Assembly (NCBI RefSeq): GCF_902705885.1
Contig: NZ_CACSIP010000023.1
Coordinates: 68,305-132,304, forward strand
DNA: 64,000 nucleotides
Source: Mycolicibacterium austroafricanum
GTDB taxonomy: Bacteria; Actinomycetota; Actinomycetes; Mycobacteriales; Mycobacteriaceae
Direction: 5' to 3'
Positions 17,781-27,682 of this stretch are shown here, in pieces. The position numbers and the translations under genes were made by a program. The notes under the pieces were generated by a model. That model searched no databases. It saw only the letters and a program-made list of their open reading frames with translations, and was not told the origin of the DNA. The stretch's first letter is position 1. Every line of letters begins with the position of its first letter.

Positions 17781-17795
17781 AACAAGGATTAGGTT
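17781..17795. promoter_or_regulatory. Regulon operator AACAAGGATTAGGTT
   Basis: Second operator before the first mce operon, of the ATTAGGTT subtype also seen at 30074, 41899 (reverse) and 46898. It probably overlaps the mce promoter. Confidence 0.68.
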
Positions 17796-18066
17796 ACGAG
17801 CTGATGGAGTGGCCCACTCCTGATGCCAAGAGCCGAACATCGCTTCGAGTAGGGGGTGACCGGGTGTCTGGTCTACTCGGGCAATCGAGTGCCACGGGTC
17901 GCCGCCGGGGGATGGACCGCAATCGGGTTGCCCGGCCGATTCCGATATCGGACCGTTGCACACAGTCGCCACCGGTCCTAGGTGGAGCTGATGCTCCCGG
18001 TGTCCATACGAGAGGTACGTTCGGTAGAGCCTCGGATCCAGTACGCAGTAGCCGGCCAGCGGAAGT

Positions 18067-19371
18067 GTGGCGCATCCGGCGGGTCCGCAGTTGACCAAAG
18101 AGACCAACGGGCCTGCCCGCCGATCCGCAACAGCCAAGCAGCCTAACCCCGCAACGAGCGCGCGGAAGCACAGATCTCTCTCGCCCGGACTGTTCCGCCC
18201 GCTCGCCGGCGCCACTTTCGTGCTGGTGATCGCTGGAATAGTAGTACTGGCCGCAGCGCTATTCAACGGCAGCCTCACTAAAACCGTTCCAGTAACGGTT
18301 ATTTCAGACCGCGCTGGGTTGGTAATGAACCCCGATGCCAAGGTCAAACTGCGGGACATACAGGTAGGTACGGTACGTTCGATCGAGGCGCGACCAGATG
18401 GTATGGCAGCGATCCACCTATCCATGGACCCATCTCAGCTACAGTTCATACCGGCTAACACAGAGGTTGACATCGCCTCGCCAACCCTGTTCGGTTCAAA
18501 AGCTGTGCAGCTGCGGATCCCTTCTGATCCATCGGTCGAGAGACTGCATGCGGGACAGGTCGTCCAAGGCAAGCACGTGATGGTAGAGGCGAATACCGTT
18601 TTCGAACGTCTGACTGACGTCCTCGACGGAATCGATCCGGCCAAGCTCAACCAAATCCTCGGCGCCGTCGCTTCGGCGCTCAACGGCAACGGGGAAAAGG
18701 TCGGCCAGTCGTTGTCCGAACTGAACGAGCTGCTTGGCGTGCTCGAGCCGAGCCTGCCGAACCTTAGCCACGACATTGATGCATCGGTCCCCATGTTGAC
18801 CGCATATGCCGACGCTGCGCCCGATTTGATGAACGCCATCGACAACACCAGCCAGATCAGCCGGACGATCACCGACCAGCAGCAGCACCTGGACAAGTTC
18901 TTGGTCAGCGCAATCGGTCTTGCTGATGAGGGCAATGCGGTTATCGGCGGCAACCGCGACGCACTCGCAGGCCTCCTTCAGCTGCTCATCCCCACTACCG
19001 AAGTGCTCAGCAAGTATCACGAGGGGCTCGGCTGCTCCCTGAAAGGGCTAATACCGTTCGCCAACATGACGCCTTCGCCGGTACCGGGTGCGATGATTGC
19101 GGCGGGACTTACTCTTGGCACTGAACGCTATCGCTATCCACAAGACCTGCCAAAAGTCGCCGCCAAGGGCCGGTCATACTGCGCAGAACTCGGCCTGCCC
19201 GAAATCAAACCAGGAGATCGTCCGCCGATCATCATCGGCGATGTGGGTTCCAATCCTACGAAGTACGGAAACCAGGGAATTCTCTTGAATTCTGACGCGC
19301 TGAAGCAATGGCTGTTCGGACCAATCCCAGGTCCGCCGCGAAACACGTCCCAGATTGGCATGCCGGGATGA
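18067..19371 (+). CDS. mceA: Mce family protein MceA, first mce operon
   Basis: A 434-aa Mce protein. After a polar N-terminus come one TM helix (about 49-70) and the MCE (MlaD-like) domain with RAGLVMNPDAKVKLRDIQVG, followed by a long alpha-helical region (about 175-310). The C-terminus is the MceA type (NPTKYGNQGILLNSDALKQ and GPPRNTSQIG). Mce proteins form an envelope-spanning tunnel for lipid import. GTG 18067 is the first possible start after an in-frame TAG at 18049; a TTG at 18091 is also possible. It is the first gene of mceA-F and overlaps mceB in ATGA. Confidence 0.88.
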   Translation: MAHPAGPQLTKETNGPARRSATAKQPNPATSARKHRSLSPGLFRPLAGATFVLVIAGIVVLAAALFNGSLTKTVPVTVISDRAGLVMNPDAKVKLRDIQVGTVRSIEARPDGMAAIHLSMDPSQLQFIPANTEVDIASPTLFGSKAVQLRIPSDPSVERLHAGQVVQGKHVMVEANTVFERLTDVLDGIDPAKLNQILGAVASALNGNGEKVGQSLSELNELLGVLEPSLPNLSHDIDASVPMLTAYADAAPDLMNAIDNTSQISRTITDQQQHLDKFLVSAIGLADEGNAVIGGNRDALAGLLQLLIPTTEVLSKYHEGLGCSLKGLIPFANMTPSPVPGAMIAAGLTLGTERYRYPQDLPKVAAKGRSYCAELGLPEIKPGDRPPIIIGDVGSNPTKYGNQGILLNSDALKQWLFGPIPGPPRNTSQIGMPG

Positions 19372-20390
19372 GGCGCACCACCGCAACCTTCATCAAGGTG
19401 ACCGTCTTCGGTGTGGTCATGTCGCTGTGTATGACCTTTCTGTTCCTCATTTTCGCTGAGTCGAGAGCTGGTTCGACGAGTTCTTATTCAGCGATGTTCG
19501 CCAACGCCTCCCGATTGGATGCAGGTGATTCAGTTCGGGTTGCCGGCATTAGGGTCGGCACTGTCGAAGACGTAACACTCGACGAAAGCGGCACGGTTCT
19601 CGTGACTTTCGACGCGGACCGCTCCGTAGCGCTGAGCGCGGATACCCGTGCCGAGATCAAGTATCTGAATTTGATCGGCGACCGCTACCTAGAATTGGTG
19701 GTTGACGAGACGGCCCCGGACCGCCTTGCGCCGGGCGCACGAATCCCCCTCGATCGGACGGCTCCTGCTCTCAGCCTCGACTTGCTCCTCGGTGGCTTGA
19801 AGCCAGTGATACAAGGCCTCGACGCTCGCGAAGTCAATGCCTTGACGTCGTCGATCGTGCAGATCTTGCAGGGGCAGGGCGGAACGCTCGAATCCCTGTT
19901 CTCCAAGTCATCCTCATTCACCAACGCTATCGCCGACAACAATCAGGTGGTCCAGCAGCTCATCGATCAGCTGCAAGATTCGTTGAGCGTCCTGTCTCAG
20001 GAAGGGGACGAGTTTTCGGAAACGGTCGATCGGTTGGAGCACCTTGTTCGCGGGCTTAGTCAGGATCGAGACCCTATCGGCATCGCTATCGAAGCACTGG
20101 ACAAGGGAACTGCCTCGCTAACAGATCTTCTCGGCTCCGCGCGGGAACCCCTGACAGCTGACATCGCAGAGTTGAATCGCCTCGCCGCGAATATCGCTGG
20201 AGATAAGGATCGAATCGACGGCACCTTGCAGATGTTGCCTGACGTGTATCGCAAACTTGCCCGTGTCGGCTCCTACGGAAGTTTCTTCCCGTACTACATA
20301 TGCGGGCTCACCATTCGAGCAAGCGACCTTGAGGGTCGAACAGTCGTTTTCCCGTGGATTACGCAAGAAACGGGAAGGTGCGTTGAATAG
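19368..20390 (+). CDS. mceB: Mce family protein MceB, first mce operon
   Basis: A 340-aa Mce protein from ATG 19368, overlapping mceA by 4 nt. One N-terminal TM helix (about 12-32) precedes the MCE domain (RLDAGDSVRVAGIRVG, KYLNLIGDRYLEL) and a helical tail. The C-terminal segment (RKLARVGSYGSFFPYYICGL) is typical of MceB, and its paralog at 49803 keeps nearly the same segment. The stop is directly followed by the mceC start. Confidence 0.9.
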   Translation: MRRTTATFIKVTVFGVVMSLCMTFLFLIFAESRAGSTSSYSAMFANASRLDAGDSVRVAGIRVGTVEDVTLDESGTVLVTFDADRSVALSADTRAEIKYLNLIGDRYLELVVDETAPDRLAPGARIPLDRTAPALSLDLLLGGLKPVIQGLDAREVNALTSSIVQILQGQGGTLESLFSKSSSFTNAIADNNQVVQQLIDQLQDSLSVLSQEGDEFSETVDRLEHLVRGLSQDRDPIGIAIEALDKGTASLTDLLGSAREPLTADIAELNRLAANIAGDKDRIDGTLQMLPDVYRKLARVGSYGSFFPYYICGLTIRASDLEGRTVVFPWITQETGRCVE

Positions 20391-21488
20391 ATGATCCAGA
20401 AGTATCGGGGCAGCCAACTCATGGCATCCGGGTTCATCGGAATCGTTCTGATGACTCTCATCATCGTGGCGGGCCTTCAACCAGAGCGGATTGTGCAGTG
20501 GGCGACGTCGCTCACCTACCAGGCACGATTCGCCGAGGCGGGCGGCTTGAGCGTTGGCAATGACGTCACCTTGGCAGGAATCAAGGTTGGGCAGGTGTCG
20601 AGCGTTGCGCTCGACACTGACACCGTTCTGGTGACATTCAGGACAAACTCTCGATATCGGCTCGGGTCGCAGACAACTGCGCACATCGAGACGGGTTCGC
20701 TGCTCGGCGAGCGAGTACTTTCACTCGTTTCAGCTGGCGGAGGGACGCTCGATCGCCGCGAAGTGATCCCGCTGACCCGCACCTCCTCGCCGTATTCGTT
20801 GAATGAGGCTGTCGGCGACTTGACGACAAACATCGCTGGCACCGACACCGGGGATGTGAACCAGTCACTCGACACGCTCACCGCAATGCTCGACCAAATC
20901 GCCCCGCAGTTGGGGCCAACATTCGACGGGGTCTCGCGATTGTCGAAATCGCTGAATGGTCGTAACGAGAGTCTGACTGCCTTGCTCAAGACAGCAAGCG
21001 ATGTCACCGGAATATTCGCTGAGCGCAGCCAACAGGTCAACGCTCTGCTCCTGAATGCCAACGACCTGTTCGGCGTGTTGGATGAACGCCGCCACGCCAT
21101 CGCCAGTCTGCTGGCCAATACTTCTGCACTGTCACGTCAGCTGTCGGGACTCGTCGCCGACAACGAGCAGCAGCTCGCGCCGACGCTCGAACGGCTGAAC
21201 TCGATTAGTCAGATGCTTGAGAAGAACCGTGACAACATCGCCAAGGTACTGCCGGGGCTTGCGAAGTATCAGCTCACCCAGGGCGAGATCGTCTCCAACG
21301 GGCCCTACTACAACGCGATTGTTCCGAATCTTCCTCCAGCACAGTTGCTCCAACCGTTCCTGGACTACGCATTTGGCATGAGGCGTGGCCAGGAGGGCGG
21401 GCCACCTGTAGACGGTGTCGGCCCGAGGACCGAATTTCCGTTCCCCGTCAACGGCATTCCGCAACCGGGAGACCTTCCTCCACGATGA
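20391..21488 (+). CDS. mceC: Mce family protein MceC, first mce operon
   Basis: A 365-aa Mce protein starting at the base after the mceB stop. It has a TM helix (about 12-32), the MCE domain (FAEAGGLSVGNDVTLAGIKVG), a coiled helical region with SQQVNALLLNANDLFGVLDERR, and a Pro-rich C-terminus. All of this matches MceC subunits. It overlaps mceD by 4 nt. Its paralog at 50828 is similar throughout. Confidence 0.9.
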   Translation: MIQKYRGSQLMASGFIGIVLMTLIIVAGLQPERIVQWATSLTYQARFAEAGGLSVGNDVTLAGIKVGQVSSVALDTDTVLVTFRTNSRYRLGSQTTAHIETGSLLGERVLSLVSAGGGTLDRREVIPLTRTSSPYSLNEAVGDLTTNIAGTDTGDVNQSLDTLTAMLDQIAPQLGPTFDGVSRLSKSLNGRNESLTALLKTASDVTGIFAERSQQVNALLLNANDLFGVLDERRHAIASLLANTSALSRQLSGLVADNEQQLAPTLERLNSISQMLEKNRDNIAKVLPGLAKYQLTQGEIVSNGPYYNAIVPNLPPAQLLQPFLDYAFGMRRGQEGGPPVDGVGPRTEFPFPVNGIPQPGDLPPR

Positions 21489-22966
21489 CAAGATCTCGAT
21501 TCGTCACCGCGACGGCTTTGGGCCTCGTGGTCCTGATCGCCGCGAGTGCTGCGTTCCTGACCTATCGGGCGATGACCGAGTCAAGAACGATCTTCGCGTA
21601 CTTTTCCTCTGCGACGTCCATCTATCCTGGGGACGAGGTACGGGTCCTCGGCGTGAAGGTCGGCAGGGTTGCCGCCATTACGCCAGATGGAACCGAGGCC
21701 GAAATGACCCTCGAAGTAGATCACAACGTGCAAATTCCTGTTGACGCCAAAGCTGTGATCATCTCGCCTAACCTGGTGTCCGCCAGATATGTTCAACTCA
21801 CCCCCGCGTACAGTGGCACGGGACCGACTATGGGCGATGGCGGCGTAATACCTCTTAGCCGAACAGCCGTCCCGGTCGAGTGGGATGAAGTGAAGTCCCA
21901 ATTAATGCGACTGGCAACAGATCTAGGGCCACAAACTTCGGCGTCCAGCACTGCCCTGGCTAGACTGATCGATAGCGCCGCCAATGCGATGGGCGGTAAT
22001 GGTGTGAAACTTCGGGAGACCCTACGGCAGTTGTCCGGCGCAGCGCGAATCTTCGCCGAAGGCAGCGGCAACATCGTCGACATCATCAAGTATCTCCAGA
22101 CATTCGTCAGTGCGCTCCGCGACAGCAAAGAACAAATCGTCCTCTTCGAGAATCGCTTCGCGAGCTTGACCACGGTCTTGAGCGACAGTTCGTCCGATCT
22201 GGATGCAGCCCTGAAGGACCTGTCGACGGTGATTGTCGATGTCCAGCGATTCGTCGCTGGGAGCCGTCACCAGGCGGCTGAGCAGGTGCGCAGCCTGACC
22301 AGCGTGACTCAGAATCTGGTAGATAACCGGAAGTCGCTGGAGAACGTCCTGCACCTCACGCCGACGTCGATCGCGAACTACCACAACATCTACTACCCAA
22401 ACGCAGGCGGAGTGTCCGGTGCTTTTTCGCTGAACAATTTCTCAAACCCTATCTGGTTCATCTGCGGGATGATCGGAGCGCTTGAAAACACCACGGCACC
22501 GGAGACGGCCAAACGTTGCGCGCAGTATCTTGGTCCCGCCTTGAAATCGTTGAACTTCAATAACGTTCCGCTCCCGATCAATGCGTACCTACGACCGTCG
22601 GTGAATCCGGAGAAAATCATCTACACCGACCCCAAACTGGCCCCTGGGGGCGCAGGGCCGGGCGACCTCCCCGAACCACCACCCGTTGTCTCCGCTTACA
22701 CAGGACGCGGCGATGTGCCTGCGCCACCGGGTTGGCAACAACCCGCGCCTCCGCCAGGCCTGTATGGGTCCGGCGAGGTTCCGGCTATTCCGTCACCCGC
22801 ATTATTCCCGAATGCACCGATTCCAGCACCGCCGACGATACTTCCTGGTCCCGCGAGCATTGACAACATGCTCATGCCGCCGACCGCACCGCCCGATGCT
22901 CCAAGGGACCAGCCCGTCTTGCCATCAGGTCCGCTCTTGCCTGCCGAAAGGGCCTCCCAACCATGA
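21485..22966 (+). CDS. mceD: Mce family protein MceD, first mce operon
   Basis: A 493-aa Mce protein with a TM helix (about 7-27), the MCE domain (IYPGDEVRVLGVKVGRV), the helical tunnel region, and a long proline-rich C-terminal extension from about residue 385, usual for MceD. It starts at ATG 21485 overlapping mceC and ends overlapping mceE. A conserved segment NNFSNPIWFICGMIGALEN near residue 317 is also seen in the paralog. Confidence 0.9.
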   Translation: MTRSRFVTATALGLVVLIAASAAFLTYRAMTESRTIFAYFSSATSIYPGDEVRVLGVKVGRVAAITPDGTEAEMTLEVDHNVQIPVDAKAVIISPNLVSARYVQLTPAYSGTGPTMGDGGVIPLSRTAVPVEWDEVKSQLMRLATDLGPQTSASSTALARLIDSAANAMGGNGVKLRETLRQLSGAARIFAEGSGNIVDIIKYLQTFVSALRDSKEQIVLFENRFASLTTVLSDSSSDLDAALKDLSTVIVDVQRFVAGSRHQAAEQVRSLTSVTQNLVDNRKSLENVLHLTPTSIANYHNIYYPNAGGVSGAFSLNNFSNPIWFICGMIGALENTTAPETAKRCAQYLGPALKSLNFNNVPLPINAYLRPSVNPEKIIYTDPKLAPGGAGPGDLPEPPPVVSAYTGRGDVPAPPGWQQPAPPPGLYGSGEVPAIPSPALFPNAPIPAPPTILPGPASIDNMLMPPTAPPDAPRDQPVLPSGPLLPAERASQP

Positions 22967-24279
22967 GACGCGGACGATACCCAGTCCGACAAGGGATCGT
23001 AAGCTGCTGCCTTGCGGTTGCGCTCACAGGCTGTGCGTTCCAAGGGTTGAATTCATGGCCGCTGCCTGGGACTCGTGGATCGAGTGCCGATAGCGTGAAG
23101 TTTCACGTCGAGGTGCCCAATGTCGCGACGCTGACATCGAACTCGCCCGTGATGATCGATGACGTGGTCGTGGGCAGCGTTGGAAAAATGACTGTGGACG
23201 GCGGACATGCTGACGTCGAGATTTCTGTCGAGCCTGACGTTGTCGTCCCAGAAAACGCAGTGGCCACCGTGGGGCAGACAAGTCTGCTGGGCTCAATGCA
23301 CTTATCTTTGGATCCCCCCCTCGGGGAGAGCCCGAGAGGTCGGCTACAGCCGGGGGCCACACTGGGATTGAACAGATCATCGACCTATCCGACAACCGAG
23401 GAGACTCTGTCCTCGCTGTCGACGCTGGTGAACGGCGGAGGCTTGGGTCAGATCGGTGACATCATCCACAACATGAATGCCGTGCTCTCAGGCCGGGAAC
23501 CCGAAATACGGCAACTGATCAGTCGTCTCGACAACGTCATCGGCGTCCTCGATCAGCAGCAGGCCGACATCATCGCTTCCATTCAACAACTGAATCGGCT
23601 CGCCGGCACGTTTTCCGGGCACCGTGATGTCATCGCCCGTGCGCTGAAGGAGATTCCGCCGGCCTTGGACGTCTTGGTGAAAGCACGGCCGCAGTTGACG
23701 AGAGCACTTCGCAAGCTCGGCGAGTTCGCCGACATGACAACGCATCTCGTCGCAGATACTCAACACGACCTCGTGACCAATCTGCACAATTTGGAGCCAG
23801 CATTACGATCGCTCGCTGACGTCGGGCCTCAACTCAACAACGTGTTGATGTATGCGACGGCCTTCCCGTACGGGCCGGCTGCGGCAGACCGGATAGTCAG
23901 AGGCGACTACATCAATCTCTTCGCCATTTTCGACATCACGTATCCTCGATTGAAGAAGTCGTTGCTCTTGGGTACGCGATGGGGCGATGAGAATGCGCAG
24001 CTGATCCCAGCGCCGGGAGACCCCTGGTACCTCAACTACACATATGAACCACTGAAGGTCGGCATCGTCGACCCGCCGGCACAGCCCGATGGCCCCAGAC
24101 AACCTGCGGCGGAACCGTTGCTCCCCGTCCCGACACCTTTGGTGCCCCCGGGTCGTCCAGGCGCTCCGGCGGCGCAGTCACCTCAGATATTCGCGGGTCC
24201 TTACGATTTCGGCCCAGAGGGCGCCTCGTCGCCGACTGTGCCTAGCGCTCCTCAACCGACACCGGAGGGCCCAGGCTGA
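22963..24279 (+). CDS. mceE: Mce family lipoprotein MceE (LprK type), first mce operon
   Basis: A 438-aa Mce protein with a lipoprotein signal: a positively charged start, a hydrophobic core and the lipobox ALTGC (Cys at about 25), the hallmark of MceE/LprK. The MCE domain (SPVMIDDVVVGSVGKM) and helical region follow, with a Pro-rich tail. It probably anchors the Mce complex to the membrane through its lipid. It overlaps mceD (ATGA) and mceF (TGATG). Confidence 0.91.
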   Translation: MRRGRYPVRQGIVSCCLAVALTGCAFQGLNSWPLPGTRGSSADSVKFHVEVPNVATLTSNSPVMIDDVVVGSVGKMTVDGGHADVEISVEPDVVVPENAVATVGQTSLLGSMHLSLDPPLGESPRGRLQPGATLGLNRSSTYPTTEETLSSLSTLVNGGGLGQIGDIIHNMNAVLSGREPEIRQLISRLDNVIGVLDQQQADIIASIQQLNRLAGTFSGHRDVIARALKEIPPALDVLVKARPQLTRALRKLGEFADMTTHLVADTQHDLVTNLHNLEPALRSLADVGPQLNNVLMYATAFPYGPAAADRIVRGDYINLFAIFDITYPRLKKSLLLGTRWGDENAQLIPAPGDPWYLNYTYEPLKVGIVDPPAQPDGPRQPAAEPLLPVPTPLVPPGRPGAPAAQSPQIFAGPYDFGPEGASSPTVPSAPQPTPEGPG

Positions 24280-25898
24280 TGCTGACACGTCTTGTCCGAA
24301 TTCAGCTAGTCGTTTTCACCGTGTTCTCGGTTGTGGCTGTGACGGTGATGATGTTCAACTACATGCGTCTCCCGACGCTACTAGGTGTCGGCCGGTTGAC
24401 GGTGACGTTGGAACTCCCGGCCGGCGGCGGACTGTATCGCTTCAGCAACGTGACGTATCGCGGTGTACAGATGGGCACGGTCACGTCGATGGCCCTCACA
24501 GACGGTGGTGCCAAGGCGACCCTGAGCCTGAGCAGTTCGCCGAAGATTCCCGTCGATCTTCGGGCAGACGTGCGCAGCGTGTCGCCGATAGGCGAGCAGT
24601 ACGTAGATCTGCAACCACTGTCCAAGGGCGGGCCGTTTCTGACTGATGGCGCTGTAATTCCGCTGCAGCAGACTGCTATTCCGCAGCAGGTAGGCCCGAT
24701 GTTGGACCAGGTGAGTGCTCTCGTGCAGAGTATCCCGAAGGACGAGATCGGGCGTCTGGTCGACGAGGGATTCAACGGACTCAATGGTGCGGGTAACGAG
24801 TTCAGAACGCTGCTTGATGCGCTCGCCACAGTAACGCATGACATCAACGGTGTGTCACGCCAAACGCAACGCCTTGTCGACGATGCAGGACCTCTCCTTG
24901 ACTCACAGGCTGAAACCGCGGACGCGATTCGGGCGTGGGGAAGAGGTCTGGCCGACGTCACAACCGTAGTAGCGGAGAATGAACCAGATTTGCGCGCCAT
25001 CCTCGAACGTGGACCAGGTTTCGCCGCCGAGGTCTCGGCGTTGCTGGACCAAGTGAAGCCGACGCTACCGCTGCTGCTGGGCAACCTCTCCACTGTTGGC
25101 CAGATCCTTGTGACGTATAACCCCGGTGTGGAGCAGCTTCTCGTTCTGGTCCCCGGCGTTGTTGCGGCGCAACAATCATTCGGGCTTCTCAAGAACAACC
25201 CGTACGGAATACCATTGAGCGACTTCACGTTTACTGTCGGGGATCCTCCAGCATGCACTGTGGGTTTTCTACCGCCGTCAGAATGGCGCGATCCCGACGA
25301 AACTTCTGTCATCGATACACCCGATGACTTGTACTGCAAACTGCCGCAGGATTCCCCGATATCCGTGCGCGGCGCCCGGAACTTCCCCTGCATGGCCCAT
25401 CCGGGAAAGCGTGCTCCGACAGTGGAGCTCTGCGACGACCCGAGAGGCTTTCAGCCACTGGCAATGCGGCAACACTCGCTTGGGCCGTACCCGTTCGACC
25501 CGAACCTGGTCGCTCAAGGAATCCCGCCCGATGACCGATTGACAAACGAACACATTTCCGCCCCGGTCGAGGGAACGCCGGTAGCTCCAGTCCTGCCGCC
25601 AAAGCGTGGGGCGCCAGAGGATGAGCCCCCAGTGCCCTCAGAGCCGTTTGACCCCGCCACAACCGAACCGAGTGTTCCCCACGGCCGCCACCTGCCCGAA
25701 GGGCACCCGCCGCCCGCTGCTGCGCCCAGCGGTATTGCGAGCCAACGTGGCGGCGAGGCCTCGGGTGCCTCAGTGGCGATAGCAGGCTATGACCCGCGTA
25801 CAGGCCGCTATACGACGCCGGATGGCAAGTTGCAGCAATTGACCAACGTGGGCGAACCCTCGGGCCCGCGTTCGTGGAAGGATCTCCTACCGTTCTGA
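24279..25898 (+). CDS. mceF: Mce family protein MceF, first mce operon
   Basis: A 539-aa Mce protein. N-terminal TM helix (about 5-27), MCE domain (GGGLYRFSNVTYRGVQMGTV), helical region, and the Cys-containing C-terminal domain of MceF (PPACTVGFLPPSEW, LYCKLPQDSP) followed by a Pro-rich tail ending in YDPRTGRYTTPDG. Its start shares the last base of the mceE stop. It is the last gene of the operon; the next gene lies on the opposite strand and convergent. Confidence 0.9.
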   Translation: MLTRLVRIQLVVFTVFSVVAVTVMMFNYMRLPTLLGVGRLTVTLELPAGGGLYRFSNVTYRGVQMGTVTSMALTDGGAKATLSLSSSPKIPVDLRADVRSVSPIGEQYVDLQPLSKGGPFLTDGAVIPLQQTAIPQQVGPMLDQVSALVQSIPKDEIGRLVDEGFNGLNGAGNEFRTLLDALATVTHDINGVSRQTQRLVDDAGPLLDSQAETADAIRAWGRGLADVTTVVAENEPDLRAILERGPGFAAEVSALLDQVKPTLPLLLGNLSTVGQILVTYNPGVEQLLVLVPGVVAAQQSFGLLKNNPYGIPLSDFTFTVGDPPACTVGFLPPSEWRDPDETSVIDTPDDLYCKLPQDSPISVRGARNFPCMAHPGKRAPTVELCDDPRGFQPLAMRQHSLGPYPFDPNLVAQGIPPDDRLTNEHISAPVEGTPVAPVLPPKRGAPEDEPPVPSEPFDPATTEPSVPHGRHLPEGHPPPAAAPSGIASQRGGEASGASVAIAGYDPRTGRYTTPDGKLQQLTNVGEPSGPRSWKDLLPF

Positions 25899-25983
25899 TG
25901 CACGTGGCGAGACCAGTGTCGAGCCGGCCCACCTTCGCGGGCCCACCATGATCGGCGAACACCTGCGTGTTCCCCGTGGTCAC

Positions 25984-26574
25984 CTATTCGAGCTTCTCCA
26001 ATCGCATAGGTAACTCGATCGTGACAGGTTTGTTGACGCCGCATGCGCCGCTTGGCCCACGAGTCCTCTCGATGCCGATAAGCAAGTCGTTTCCCACCGG
26101 CAGCTTGTCTCCCGTCGCGGGATCCATTGCAAAGAACGTCATTGTCTGACGACCGGGTGCCGTCGTGCCGTCTCGGCAAGGCACCCAGTTCTCGACGTCA
26201 CGTCTCATCAACCAAAAATCACCCATGAAGCGAACAGGGGCCGTCCAGCCTTCGTCACTCACCACTGTGCCCTCACAACTGATCGGACTGCTACACGTGC
26301 TATCTATGGTCCAGGTCTGGACTTTCGTGGGCTCGTCCATGTACACCTCGTTGGTTTTTGCCCAGTCGCCATTCGACACGACTCGATAGGGGCCATTGAG
26401 TTCCAGCCCGTAGTTGGAGGCTTGGGCGAGGCCGGCCGTGTGCACTCCGTGCAGCATCACCGCCGCCAGTGCGCCGGTGACACTCAGTCCGCCCATGAGA
26501 CAGCGCAACAACCCAGTACGCATTTCTCTGCGCACTGTTGTCGAGTTCGGCAGGGTCACCGGAAGGCCAAACAC
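25984..26574 (-). CDS. Secreted protein paralogous to the one after the second mceF
   Basis: A 196-aa protein with an N-terminal signal peptide (hydrophobic segment about 24-47) ending near GLAQAS. The mature part contains GTVVSDEGWTAPV, WVPCRDGTTAPG and GPSGACG. The same order of motifs occurs in the 167-aa secreted protein at 56044, so the two are paralogs. Both lie next to mceF, but here the gene is on the opposite strand and cotranscribed with an SDR (10-nt gap). GTG 26574 is given; ATG 26523 would leave a more compact signal peptide. I recognise it only as a mycobacterial exported protein of unknown function. Confidence 0.7.
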   Translation of the reverse strand: MFGLPVTLPNSTTVRREMRTGLLRCLMGGLSVTGALAAVMLHGVHTAGLAQASNYGLELNGPYRVVSNGDWAKTNEVYMDEPTKVQTWTIDSTCSSPISCEGTVVSDEGWTAPVRFMGDFWLMRRDVENWVPCRDGTTAPGRQTMTFFAMDPATGDKLPVGNDLLIGIERTRGPSGACGVNKPVTIELPMRLEKLE

Positions 26575-26584
26575 GCTGCTGTGC

Positions 26585-27559
26585 TCAGCCTTCAGGAGTT
26601 TCGGGGACGTGGGGCTCCATGTTGTCAGGCATCGCGCTCACCCCACGTCTTTCGCAGAGCTCAAGGATCTCATCGACTATCGAAGTCGGCACGATGAAGT
26701 CGTCGACGTTGGCGATCTGTTCAATACGTTCTGCGATGTCCTCGACCGTGGGCTCTTGGTCGACTGGCGCGAGCCACCCTTGGCTGAGTCCGATGAACAC
26801 CCGTGCGAACCGGCCTGCAGCTGCTGAGTAGTAATGATGCGTAAGTGAGCACGCGCTGCTTGCCAGATAAACCACAATCGGAACGACCAGCTCAGGCCGA
26901 ATCGAGCGCATGAAACCGGACTGCATCAGGAGCTTCTCGTCCCCTACGGTTTCTGTTGCCATTCTTGAAATGCCGCTGGGCAGAACTGCGTTGGCCTTGA
27001 TGCCATGCGCCTCACCCTCGATGGCGATGACGTTGGTCAAGCCGGCCAAACCGGTCTTGGCCGCAGCATAGTGAGCGGCCATCGGTTGGCCGAACATACC
27101 GGCTGACGAGGAGATGAAGACGAGGCGCCCCCCTCCTTGTCTTTTCATCACGCGGTACGCGGCCTGGCTGAGATAGAACCCGCCGTCGAGGTGAACGTTC
27201 AACATCCGTCGCCATTCGTCGGGTTGCAGGTCCTCGAATGCGGTAGTGCCGAAGATGCCGGCATTGCTGATCACCGCGTCGAGACGGCCAAAGCTCTCGA
27301 CCGCGGCCTCGATGATCCGGCCCGCGCTTTGAGGATCAGACACCGAGTCGTATGACGCGACTGCACTGCCTCCCATATCGACGATCTCTGCGGCCACTTC
27401 GTCCGCAATCTTGGAATCGGTGCCGTCCCCCTTCGTCGAACAACCAAGGTCGTTCACCAGGACGCTGGCGCCGCGGCGCGCTACTTCGAGCGCGTAGAGC
27501 CGACCCAGCCCACGCCCGGCTCCCGTGACGAGAACTGACTGCCCACTGAAATCAATCAA
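26585..27559 (-). CDS. Short-chain dehydrogenase/reductase, hydroxyacyl-CoA dehydrogenase-like
   Basis: An SDR of about 324 aa with the cofactor motif TGAGRGLG, NNAG-like SNAGIFG, and the catalytic YxxxK in HYAAAKTG. The insert with NDLGCSTKGDGTDSKIADEV resembles the MFE-2/17-beta-HSD4 group acting on 3-hydroxyacyl-CoAs of sterol or branched chains. It has a C-terminal extension of about 80 residues beyond the SDR core. The start is uncertain: TTG 27559 has GGAAG upstream, and another TTG lies at 27598. The operator at 27774 could control this minus-strand pair. Confidence 0.75.
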   Translation of the reverse strand: MIDFSGQSVLVTGAGRGLGRLYALEVARRGASVLVNDLGCSTKGDGTDSKIADEVAAEIVDMGGSAVASYDSVSDPQSAGRIIEAAVESFGRLDAVISNAGIFGTTAFEDLQPDEWRRMLNVHLDGGFYLSQAAYRVMKRQGGGRLVFISSSAGMFGQPMAAHYAAAKTGLAGLTNVIAIEGEAHGIKANAVLPSGISRMATETVGDEKLLMQSGFMRSIRPELVVPIVVYLASSACSLTHHYYSAAAGRFARVFIGLSQGWLAPVDQEPTVEDIAERIEQIANVDDFIVPTSIVDEILELCERRGVSAMPDNMEPHVPETPEG

Positions 27560-27682
27560 CCTCTGCCGCTTCCGTCGGTAATGGGATCCGACATGCAATG
27601 CCGGAGTGGACCGCGACTAGCTTTGACGCCGCGCTGTGACGCGAACCGCACGTGAGTACTCTACCCAGCAGATCAAGCAGGA

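Larger units (their letters stand above)
17314..18066. other. 753-bp region without an intact gene, ahead of the first mce operon
   Basis: This is where yrbEA/yrbEB would be expected in a canonical mce operon, but no frame here resembles a YrbE permease. Short frames on both strands look like noise or decayed coding sequence. It holds two operator copies at 17747-17761 and 17781-17795, leaving a leader of about 270 nt before mceA. The region may be a scar of deleted genes. Confidence 0.5.

Noticed and set aside
17804..18094. A 96-aa plus-strand frame between the operators and mceA
   Set aside because: No family resemblance, no clear ribosome binding site, Arg-rich composition typical of noise; not a YrbE remnant that I can recognise.
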